A DNA stretch of 64,000 nucleotides from assembly GCF_031195445.1 (NCBI RefSeq), contig NZ_CP133480.1, positions 930,001 to 994,000 of the forward strand, in the 5' to 3' direction. Position 1 is the stretch's first letter, and each line of letters begins with the position of its first letter. The stretch is from Acuticoccus sp. MNP-M23 (GTDB lineage Bacteria > Pseudomonadota > Alphaproteobacteria > Rhizobiales > Amorphaceae). The notes beneath the pieces are model-generated. The model saw nothing but the letters and a program-made list of their open reading frames with translations, was not told where the DNA came from and searched no databases. The translations under genes were made by a program, and so were the position numbers. Positions 46,497-53,620 of this stretch are shown here, in pieces.

Positions 46497-48752
46497 ATGC
46501 CGATAAAACGCCCCCCAATGGCCACCCGGACCCGGCAGGCTTTCAGCCTGGCAGGTCTCGCCGCGTCCGTCGTCCGCCGCACGGTCGCCCGCCCGTTCCC
46601 GGAGCTTGATCTGGAGGGGCGCCTCGCCTCCCTCCCCCAGGCCGCCCACACCCTGAAAGAACCCATCGATATCCGGTGGAACGCGCAGCACGTGCCGATG
46701 GTGCAGGCTAAGTCGATGCGCGATGCCGCCGTGGGGCTCGGGATGGTTCACGGCCACCTGCGTCTGGCACAGATGGAGGTGATGCGCCGCGCCGCGTTCG
46801 GCATCGTCTCCGAAGTGGCCGGCAAGGCCGCGCTGGAGCTTGACCAGCTTCTCCGCCTTCTCGACTTTCCGCGCGCCACCGAGGCGTCACTCGCGATGAT
46901 GCCGGCGGAAACCCGAGACTGGATCGACGGGTTTGCCGAAGGCATCACCACAATTGCGTTCGAGACGCCGCCGCCGCCCGAGTTCGAGATTTTCGGCATC
47001 CGCCCCAGCCCCTTCATTGCGGAGGATCTGTTTGCCATCTCGCGCCTCTGCTCGGCGGACTATTCGTGGAAGGTGTGGCGCACGCTGAATGCGCTTCGTC
47101 AGGAAGACGACTGGGCCGAGATGTGGGCCGACCTCATCGGCGTTGCCGCCGTTGCCGACGAAGACATTCCCTATGGCGCCGAGCAGCTGGACGAGATGCT
47201 GCCCACCGCGTTCACCCGCGGCAGCAACTGCTACGCCGTGGACGGCACGCGCACGGCCACGGGCAAGCCGATGCTCGCCTGCGATCCGCACCTGATGATC
47301 GCAACGCCGCAGCCCTGGCTGATTGCCGGGTTCGAGGTGCCGGACCTCACCGTCTGGGGCCTGATGGTGCCGGCTCTCCCCATCTTCGGCGCAGGCCGCA
47401 ACGGGCACGGCGCCTGGGGCGGCACCAACCTGCACGCCACGTCGTCAGAGCTGGTGAACGTGGCCGACGAGGACGTGGAAACCGAAGAGATCATCATCCC
47501 CTTGCGCGGCAAGCGGCGCGTCAAGCGCAAGCACCGCCAGAGCACGCTGGGGCCGATCATTTCGGACGCGAAGCCGTTCCGCATGCCCGCCGAAACCGTG
47601 GCGCTGCATTGGCTCGGCCATCGCCCCAGCGACGAATACACCCCGTTCCTCGACCTGATGCGCGCAGAGAACTGGGACCAGTTCGAGAGTGCGGTGGACG
47701 GCTACGCGCTCCCGGGCCTCAACATGCTGTGGGCCGGCAACGAGGGCGGCATCGGCAAGATGATCGGCGCCCATGTGCCGCGCCGCCCGCTTGCCACACC
47801 CAAGGACATGGTGGTGAGCCGCAAGGTTGCCGAAGACCACTGGCGCGATCTCGTCACCGGGCGGGACCTGCCCAAGGTGGTGAACCCTGCCTGCGGTTTC
47901 ATTTCCAGCGCAAACGAAGAGCCGAAGGACCCCGAAGTCACCATCAGCCTCTTCTTCTCCGCGCCCACCCGCGTGGAGCGGATTGCCGCGCTGATCGGCG
48001 ACCGGCAGGACCTCACCTTGCAGGACTTCCGAACCTTCCACGCCGATGTCTATCTCGCCCCGGCCCACACGCTCGCCAGCGCGCTTGCGGTCGTTGCGCG
48101 GGATGTGCGGCCGGACGCCAGGGTGACCGCGGCGCTTGCCGATTGGGACGGGCGGTACGAGGCCAGCTCCGCGGGCGCGCTCGCCTTCGAACTGGTGGCG
48201 AAACCGCTGATCGACAGCCTGGATTTCGTCTCAGAGAAGCGGCGTGCAACGCCCTACTGGCGCCCGTTCGCGCGGCTGACCAACCTCACCGACCACGCGA
48301 CGCCCGAAGAGCTTGCCACGGCTCTGGCAAAGGCCATCGACAGCGCGGAGCCCCTCCTGGAGCGTCATCGCACCTGGGGCCGCATTCACCGGCTGCGTCT
48401 GGCGCATCCGCTCACCAAACTCCCCTGGGTCGGCAGCCGCCTTCCCACAATTGATCTGCCTACGGGCGGCTCGAACGACACGCTGATGAAGTCCATGCAC
48501 CCGTTCACCCAGAAGGTTCATGGCACCAATTTTGCCGCCAACGCGCGCTTCCTTGCCGACCTTTCGGACCCCGACGAGACGTATGCCTGCCTTCTTGGCG
48601 GGCAGGACGGCTGGCCGGGCTCGCGCACCATGTTCGACATGGTCGGCCCATGGCGGCGGAGCGACTATGTGCGTCTGCCGATGACCGCAGCCGGGCTGGA
48701 CGCCGATTTCGCGCACGTCACCCGGATCGAGACTGGCGCCCCCGATGCTTGA
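46497..48752 (+). CDS. Penicillin-acylase-family N-terminal nucleophile hydrolase
   Basis: A 751-residue Ntn-hydrolase. The precursor would cleave itself before Ser243 (FTRGSNCYAVDGTRTATGKPMLACDPHL), the N-terminal nucleophile of the beta chain. Other family segments include ADYSWKVWRTL, GAWGGTNLHATSSEL, HWLGHRPSDEY, and LNMLWAGNEGG. These enzymes hydrolyse amide bonds of acylated amino compounds, including acyl-homoserine lactones and aculeacin-type lipopeptides. No clear signal peptide is visible, unusual for a family that is mostly periplasmic. The next gene, GH3, starts in an 8-base overlap (ATGCTTGA), so the two are tightly coupled. Substrate unknown. Confidence 0.85.
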   Translation: MPIKRPPMATRTRQAFSLAGLAASVVRRTVARPFPELDLEGRLASLPQAAHTLKEPIDIRWNAQHVPMVQAKSMRDAAVGLGMVHGHLRLAQMEVMRRAAFGIVSEVAGKAALELDQLLRLLDFPRATEASLAMMPAETRDWIDGFAEGITTIAFETPPPPEFEIFGIRPSPFIAEDLFAISRLCSADYSWKVWRTLNALRQEDDWAEMWADLIGVAAVADEDIPYGAEQLDEMLPTAFTRGSNCYAVDGTRTATGKPMLACDPHLMIATPQPWLIAGFEVPDLTVWGLMVPALPIFGAGRNGHGAWGGTNLHATSSELVNVADEDVETEEIIIPLRGKRRVKRKHRQSTLGPIISDAKPFRMPAETVALHWLGHRPSDEYTPFLDLMRAENWDQFESAVDGYALPGLNMLWAGNEGGIGKMIGAHVPRRPLATPKDMVVSRKVAEDHWRDLVTGRDLPKVVNPACGFISSANEEPKDPEVTISLFFSAPTRVERIAALIGDRQDLTLQDFRTFHADVYLAPAHTLASALAVVARDVRPDARVTAALADWDGRYEASSAGALAFELVAKPLIDSLDFVSEKRRATPYWRPFARLTNLTDHATPEELATALAKAIDSAEPLLERHRTWGRIHRLRLAHPLTKLPWVGSRLPTIDLPTGGSNDTLMKSMHPFTQKVHGTNFAANARFLADLSDPDETYACLLGGQDGWPGSRTMFDMVGPWRRSDYVRLPMTAAGLDADFAHVTRIETGAPDA

Positions 48753-50277
48753 TGCAACTCCGTTCCTGCGCGCCTACGCCTCGCTGCGCAGCCAGAAACT
48801 TGCCCGCAAGAGCGCTGCGGAACATCAGGCCCAAACGCTGCGCAAGCTCGTCTGGCACGCCCAGAACACGAAGTTCGGGCAGGACCACAACTTCGCCGAA
48901 ATCCGCTCCGTGGCCGATTATCAGGCGAGCGTCCCCTTGCGCAGTTTCGAGGATTTCCGGCGGGACTATTTTGCAGCGTCCTTTCCGCTGCTGGATGACG
49001 TGACGTGGCCGGGCCGCATCCCGTATTTTGCCGCATCGTCCGGCACCTCGTCCGGCCGAACCAAGCATATCCCCATATCGGCCGAGATGATCCGCTCCAA
49101 TTCCCGCGCAGGGACGGACCTTCTGGCCCACCACGTCCGCTGGAAGAAGGACAGCGACGTTCTGGGCGGCAAGAGCTTCATGCTGGGCGGTTCGGTGGGG
49201 ATGGAGGACCTTGGCGAAGGGGTGATGAGCGGCGACCTTTCGGGCATCGCCCGGCTCAACAACCCACGCTGGTCCGCGCCATACGTGTTCCCCAACATCG
49301 AAGAAGCGCTTGAGGCGGACTGGGAAAACAAGATCGACCGGCTGGCGCGCCTTTCGCTGGACGAGAAGATCCACTGCATTGCCGGCACGCCAAGCTGGCT
49401 CCTCCTTTTCTTCGAGAGGCTGCGCGCTGTCACCGACGCAGGCAAGAACGTGAAGGCGTTCTACCCCGCCCTCGACCTGATGGTGTACGGCGGGATGAGC
49501 TTCGCGCCCTACCGGGATATTTTTGCCGAGTGGTTTCCGGACGACGACGTGGACTGGCGCGAGGTCTATTCCGCCAGCGAAGGCTTCGTGGCGAGTGCGG
49601 ACAGGGGCATCGATGACGGGATGCGCCTCAACCTCGACATCGGCCTCTTCTTCGAGTTCGTGCCCATCGCCGAATGGGACGACCCGAACCCCACCCGCTA
49701 CTGGATCGGCAACGCCCCGCCGGGCGAGTACGGGCTGATCCTGTCCACCTGCGCCGGCCTCTGGGCCTACAAGATCGGCGATGTGGTCGAGCTGATGGAC
49801 GCCGATCCGCCGCGGGTGAAGGTGACGGGCCGCACGTCCTACTACCTCAGTGCCTTTGGTGAGCACCTGTCCGGCCACGAGCTGGAGGCCGGGGTTCTGG
49901 CAGCCGCCCGCGAAATCGGCCGCAACGTCTCGGAATTTTCGGTCATGCCGCTTTATCCGGGCGAAGCGCGCAGCAAGGGCCAGCACCTGTTTGTGGTAGA
50001 GCTGGACGAGACGCCGGACGCTGGCGATGCCGCACGTTTCACCAAGGCACTCGACGCCGCGCTTGCCGCCGGCAACGAGGACTACGAGGTGCACCGCGCT
50101 GGCGATGTTCAGCTGTTGCCGCCCGACGTGGCCTTCGTCGCTGCCGGCGGATTTGCCGACTGGATGCGGGCTCGCGGCAAGCTCGGCGGGCAAAACAAGG
50201 TGCCACGGGTGCTGGTGGACGGGGACGTCAGGGAAAGTTTGTTGAACTTTGCACAAGAGAAACGCGTTCAGTTCTAG
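48745..50277 (+). CDS. GH3-family acyl-acid amido synthetase
   Basis: A 510-residue protein of the GH3 superfamily, known in plants for joining jasmonate or auxin to amino acids via acyl adenylates, and found in some bacteria with mostly unknown substrates. The ATP motifs are SSGTSSGRTKHIP (residues 98-110), VYSASEGFVAS (about 273-283) and YKIGDVVEL (about 342-350). It should adenylate a carboxylic acid and couple it to an amine. It overlaps the acylase by eight bases and is followed by a dienelactone-hydrolase-like gene. A make-and-break pair for an N-acyl compound is the obvious inference; acid and amine are unknown. Confidence 0.87.
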   Translation: MLDATPFLRAYASLRSQKLARKSAAEHQAQTLRKLVWHAQNTKFGQDHNFAEIRSVADYQASVPLRSFEDFRRDYFAASFPLLDDVTWPGRIPYFAASSGTSSGRTKHIPISAEMIRSNSRAGTDLLAHHVRWKKDSDVLGGKSFMLGGSVGMEDLGEGVMSGDLSGIARLNNPRWSAPYVFPNIEEALEADWENKIDRLARLSLDEKIHCIAGTPSWLLLFFERLRAVTDAGKNVKAFYPALDLMVYGGMSFAPYRDIFAEWFPDDDVDWREVYSASEGFVASADRGIDDGMRLNLDIGLFFEFVPIAEWDDPNPTRYWIGNAPPGEYGLILSTCAGLWAYKIGDVVELMDADPPRVKVTGRTSYYLSAFGEHLSGHELEAGVLAAAREIGRNVSEFSVMPLYPGEARSKGQHLFVVELDETPDAGDAARFTKALDAALAAGNEDYEVHRAGDVQLLPPDVAFVAAGGFADWMRARGKLGGQNKVPRVLVDGDVRESLLNFAQEKRVQF

Positions 50278-50323
50278 ACGCCGCCTTTATCGGCAGACCC
50301 CGTCTCGAAAAAGGTGACGCCCC

Positions 50324-51331
50324 ATGGATGACGTGAAATACGCAAAGGTCCACATCCCGACCGCCAACCCCTTTGTGCTGAACGACTTCAAGCTGGGCGA
50401 AACGCCGGCGCTGCTGAAAGCTGAGCTCTACCTTCCAGCCACGGCCAAACCGCCCTTCCCGGCGGTTGTGGTCAACGAGGGGCTGGGCGGCGTGAAGCAT
50501 GCGCGCGAGCGGCGCTACGGCCGCTTTCTGGCGCAGAACGGCTGCGCCGCGCTGGTGGTGGACAGTTTCGGGACGCGCGGCTACGGCAAGGCGCCTCACC
50601 CGATCCGCGCCATCAACGTCACCGAATCGATGATGCTGGCCGACGCGTTCGGCTCCCTCACATGGCTTGCGGCACGAGAGGACGTCGACTCGCAGCGCAT
50701 CTCCAACATCGGCTTTTCCTATGGCGGGATGATCTGCATCCTCACCGCCTACGAGCAGATGCGCCGCCACTTCGTTGCCGGGGACGAGAAGTTCGCGTCC
50801 CACGTCAGCTACTACGGGCCGACGGTGCCGCGGCTGGTGGACTACACCACCACCGGCGCTCCGATCGCGATCCTCAACGGCAAGCTCGACCAGAACTTCA
50901 GCCCCGAGCGGCTGGAGCTGATTGTGGAAGACCTGCAAAACGGCGGCTCCGCGGTGGAGAACATGGTGTTCGACAATGTCTATCACCAGTGGGATTCCGA
51001 CGACCACGAACGCCGGTTCGACCGCTTCAACATCCAGAACCTCAAGACGCGGATCGATCCGGACAACCAGATCATCAGCGAGCGGAGCGGCAACGTGATC
51101 CGCGGTTTCACGTCACGCCTGGCGCTGATTGCCCGCGCTGTCAGCCTGAGCGGCTTTCACCTCAAGCGGGACGCCGAAATCATGGCGAAGACCGATGCGC
51201 TGCTTCTGCGCTATCTGAAAATCCGTGCCGACGAGACCACGCCCGTTGGGGCCACGCCCTCGAAGGATCATCCCGAGGCGTCCGAGCATCTGCCGCCGGC
51301 CGGGCCGACCGAAGCCTCCGCCGCCGTCTGA
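50324..51331 (+). CDS. Alpha/beta hydrolase, dienelactone-hydrolase-like
   Basis: A 335-residue alpha/beta hydrolase. The nucleophile elbow is GFSYGG with Ser132 (dienelactone hydrolases usually have Cys in this position), the acid is probably the Asp of NGKLDQNFSPE (about 191), and the base the His of NVYHQWDSD (about 216). The early VNEGLGGVKHARERRYGRFLAQNG fits the family oxyanion loop. There is no signal peptide. It lies 46 bases after the GH3 gene on the same strand; possible esterase or thioesterase. The C-terminus is Pro/Ala-rich. A weak hairpin follows. Confidence 0.8.
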   Translation: MDDVKYAKVHIPTANPFVLNDFKLGETPALLKAELYLPATAKPPFPAVVVNEGLGGVKHARERRYGRFLAQNGCAALVVDSFGTRGYGKAPHPIRAINVTESMMLADAFGSLTWLAAREDVDSQRISNIGFSYGGMICILTAYEQMRRHFVAGDEKFASHVSYYGPTVPRLVDYTTTGAPIAILNGKLDQNFSPERLELIVEDLQNGGSAVENMVFDNVYHQWDSDDHERRFDRFNIQNLKTRIDPDNQIISERSGNVIRGFTSRLALIARAVSLSGFHLKRDAEIMAKTDALLLRYLKIRADETTPVGATPSKDHPEASEHLPPAGPTEASAAV

Positions 51332-51344
51332 TCGAAAGCGCCCG

Positions 51345-51369
51345 CGCCAAGGCTGGCGCCGGCTTGGCG
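51345..51369 (+). terminator. Weak hairpin after the alpha/beta hydrolase gene
   Basis: CGCCAAG at 51345-51351 pairs with CTTGGCG at 51363-51369. The stem is 7 base pairs with an 11-base GC-rich loop and no T run. It lies between the hydrolase and the thioesterase genes. Confidence 0.35.
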
Positions 51370-51412
51370 GATCATTCAAACTCCGTGTGAATTCAAACGG
51401 CGGAGGATTGTT

Positions 51413-51856
51413 ATGTCACGGGATCTGCCGAGCCTTCGGTCCCGATTTCCGGCCGCCTACGTTCTTGCCACCCGGTGGGCGGACAACGACGTTTACGGCC
51501 ACATCAACAACGCAGCCTATTACGGACTGATCGACACCGCGGTGAACCGGTTCATGATTGCGCGGGCGGGGATCGACATCCACGCCGGCCCGCTGATTGC
51601 GCTGGTGGTGGAGACCGGCTGCCGCTACCACAGCGCGCTGGAATTTCCCCAGGACATTGAAGTCGCTCTGCGGGTGGAGCGGATCGGGCGGACCAGCGTG
51701 ACGTGGAACGCCGGGCTGTTTGCAGCCCCCGCCGCGCCGGACGATCCGGCTGCGGCCGATGCGCATTTCATCCACGTTCTGGTGGACCGCAACACGCGGC
51801 GCCCCGCCCCCTGGCCCGATGCCATGCGTGATGCGCTGGCAGAAATGATCGGCTGA
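51413..51856 (+). CDS. Hotdog-fold acyl-CoA thioesterase (4-hydroxybenzoyl-CoA thioesterase-like)
   Basis: A 147-residue single-domain hotdog protein. The active-site segment RWADNDVYGHINNAAYYGLIDTAVNRF carries the Asp/Asn/His/Asn region of 4HBT and YbgC-type thioesterases. It would hydrolyse an acyl-CoA or acyl thioester in the cytoplasm. The ATG at 51413 follows CGGAGGA (51401-51407). It is 81 bases after the hydrolase, across a weak hairpin, so it may form its own transcript or the end of the acyl group of genes. Confidence 0.88.
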   Translation: MSRDLPSLRSRFPAAYVLATRWADNDVYGHINNAAYYGLIDTAVNRFMIARAGIDIHAGPLIALVVETGCRYHSALEFPQDIEVALRVERIGRTSVTWNAGLFAAPAAPDDPAAADAHFIHVLVDRNTRRPAPWPDAMRDALAEMIG

Positions 51857-51885
51857 CCGTCCCCCTTCCGCCTCTCGCAAAGAGA

Positions 51886-51909
51886 CCCCGGAGCAGCAAG
51901 GCTCCGGGG
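51886..51909. terminator. Hairpin between the thioesterase and bcsN genes
   Basis: A perfect nine-base-pair stem (CCCCGGAGC at 51886-51894, GCTCCGGGG at 51901-51909) with a six-base loop lies 29 bases after the thioesterase stop and 114 before the bcsN stop. It sits between convergent genes and could end transcription in either direction, although no T run is visible. Confidence 0.55.
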
Positions 51910-52023
51910 CAAGTCTGAGGCATTGGATGGCGGCCGCATCGCGCCGCGACGCGGCCGTCGGTCGTGCGGCCCGAATGGTCGGGCCGGTTGCCGGCGGGCG
52001 AACCCGCACGGCAATGGCGTTTG

Positions 52024-53148
52024 TCAGTTGAGGCCCACCACTCGGACCTGCGGGGTGCCCTGACGGGCATCCTGCTGGTTCGGCAAGATCAGGCTCGGTC
52101 CGGCCGGCGGCGGTGCCAGCGTCCGCGGTGCCGACGGCGTGATGACCGCCGGTGTGCCTTGCCGCGGCGAAGCGGGCAGCGGCACGGTCAAGCCGGTGGG
52201 CGCCCGCGGTGCGATGGCCGGGAGGTTGGAGCTGTCCACCTCTGGCTCGCGCAGATTGGTGTTTTCCGGCCGCGGGACGACGGCGGCACCGGGCACGGGC
52301 TGGTTCAGAACGGTGGGCCGCGTCACGGTCTCCACCGTAGACACCGTGCGCACCGGGGCCGACCGTCTGCGGCGACGCGGGGCCTTGATCGTCGGCCGGG
52401 CCGTCGCACCGAATGCCACCGGCGCAACCACCGAGGGATCGACCGGCTGCTCCGGCAGAATGACGGCGCCGGGCTTGCCGATCCGCGGGTCGGGCTCGGG
52501 CGGCGGGCCATACGGGTCCCAGCGCTGGGACTTGAAGTAGCCGCTGACGGTAAAGCCGTAGGAGATCAGCAGCAGATCCCGCGTGGACGTATTGGGATCG
52601 CACAGGCGAAGGCGCCAGTTGATGGAGCCGTTCTTGAACCGGAACAGCCCGGGCTCGGCGGCAATGCGCTGCCAGACATAGATGCAATTCACACCGGAGC
52701 GGGACCGCCCGGTGGCGTAGCTGATCGCCCCGTAGTGATTCTGCGCGTAGAGGCCGGACACTTCCATGTGGATGCCGGGAAAACGCTCCGAGAGTTCGCC
52801 GCGAATATCGGAAAGCTGCAGCCGGTCGTCGGTCAGCGTCGCATCCCCTCCGTCGCGCCCCATGGGACCGAACGCCCGCACGTAAAGGACGTTCTGGCCC
52901 GGCGTGCCGGTGTTGTTTTCGAGGATGATGTCCTGGGCAAGTGCGTTGCGATAACGTTGCTCCAGAACGGCGATCACGGCAGGACCGCCGGGCGGCGGCA
53001 CCATGAACGCTTCGGTGATCGGTACCTGACGGCCTGTGGAAAACGTACCGACGCCGCCCCCCACATTGTATGCGCAACCACCAACGGTGATGGCAAACAG
53101 AACCGCCAATGCGCGATGCGCTTTGCGCGAGTTCAGAAACATTCCCAT
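52024..53148 (-). CDS. bcsN: Cellulose biosynthesis lipoprotein BcsN
   Basis: A 374-residue lipoprotein. A signal with lipobox VGGC (after MGMFLNSRKAHRALAVLFAIT) places the lipid on Cys at about residue 25. The conserved core includes EAFMVPPPGGPAVIAVLEQRYRNALAQDIIL, TPGQNVLYVRAFGP and SGVNCIYVWQRI. BcsN occurs with type III cellulose synthase loci of Rhizobiales such as Agrobacterium, and its job is unclear. The C-terminal half is Pro/Arg-rich and disordered. It is divergent from bcsA with a 472-base gap. The start at 53148 is the best signal-peptide start; 53142 is possible. Confidence 0.8.
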   Translation of the reverse strand: MGMFLNSRKAHRALAVLFAITVGGCAYNVGGGVGTFSTGRQVPITEAFMVPPPGGPAVIAVLEQRYRNALAQDIILENNTGTPGQNVLYVRAFGPMGRDGGDATLTDDRLQLSDIRGELSERFPGIHMEVSGLYAQNHYGAISYATGRSRSGVNCIYVWQRIAAEPGLFRFKNGSINWRLRLCDPNTSTRDLLLISYGFTVSGYFKSQRWDPYGPPPEPDPRIGKPGAVILPEQPVDPSVVAPVAFGATARPTIKAPRRRRRSAPVRTVSTVETVTRPTVLNQPVPGAAVVPRPENTNLREPEVDSSNLPAIAPRAPTGLTVPLPASPRQGTPAVITPSAPRTLAPPPAGPSLILPNQQDARQGTPQVRVVGLN

Positions 53149-53620
53149 CCAGCCCCATTTTTTCCAGGAAACCGGCCAGATTGACTCCACTTGCTGGAGG
53201 CAGCCCGGCCCGAATCGGCTTCTATGAAAACGAGGTTGTCTGAGAAATCTTGATCGTTTGTTAACTATGGTTTGCGTTAACGTTAATGGGTAGAAGGGGT
53301 CCGGTCGCAGACCCTGCCGGGCCGGCCGGACGAGCCATTAATCGTGGATTAAGGCAATCTTTGTTTAACGAGCACAGAAATTTCCTGACGGGCATGCGCG
53401 GATCGATCCAGGCAGAATCGGACGGTGCGTTGATGAACAGGTCAAATATGAGCACTCGTCTGGCGGCGAGGACTGCATTAAACTACAGGGGCGTTATGGC
53501 CGGTGGCGCGAAAGCAGCCAGGACCGGGCATGACGCCGCGGGCCATTGGCCTTCAAGGCCCGCAAATGCCCTCTCGGCCATGATGAAGCAGCGCCCAATT
53601 CGACGTGAAGGACAGGCGAA
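53149..53620. promoter_or_regulatory. 472-bp region between bcsN and bcsA
   Basis: The divergent promoters of the cellulose locus lie here. It is AT-richer around 53220-53375 and has four TTAA-containing sites. Two have a 7-base spacing at 53338-53352 (a candidate CtrA box). Others are at 53261, 53277 and 53283. The bcsA ribosome site is AAGGACAGG just before 53621. An open frame that ends in an ATGA overlap with bcsA is noted under findings; it has no family similarity I recognise. Confidence 0.7.
53338..53352 (+). promoter_or_regulatory. Candidate CtrA-binding box upstream of bcsA
   Basis: TTAA-TCGTGGA-TTAA matches the alphaproteobacterial CtrA half-site pair TTAA-N7-TTAA(C); the base after the second half is G instead of C. 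It lies 269 bases upstream of the bcsA ATG, in the divergent region. Confidence 0.4.

Noticed and set aside
46468-46506. ATG at 46468 as acylase start
   Set aside because: It is in another frame and stops after 12 codons.
51886-51909. REP-type repeat family
   Set aside because: Only one copy seen in the window; treated as a simple hairpin.
53261-53286. TTAA sites at 53261, 53277 and 53283 as CtrA boxes
   Set aside because: Their spacings are 12 and 2 bases, not 7.
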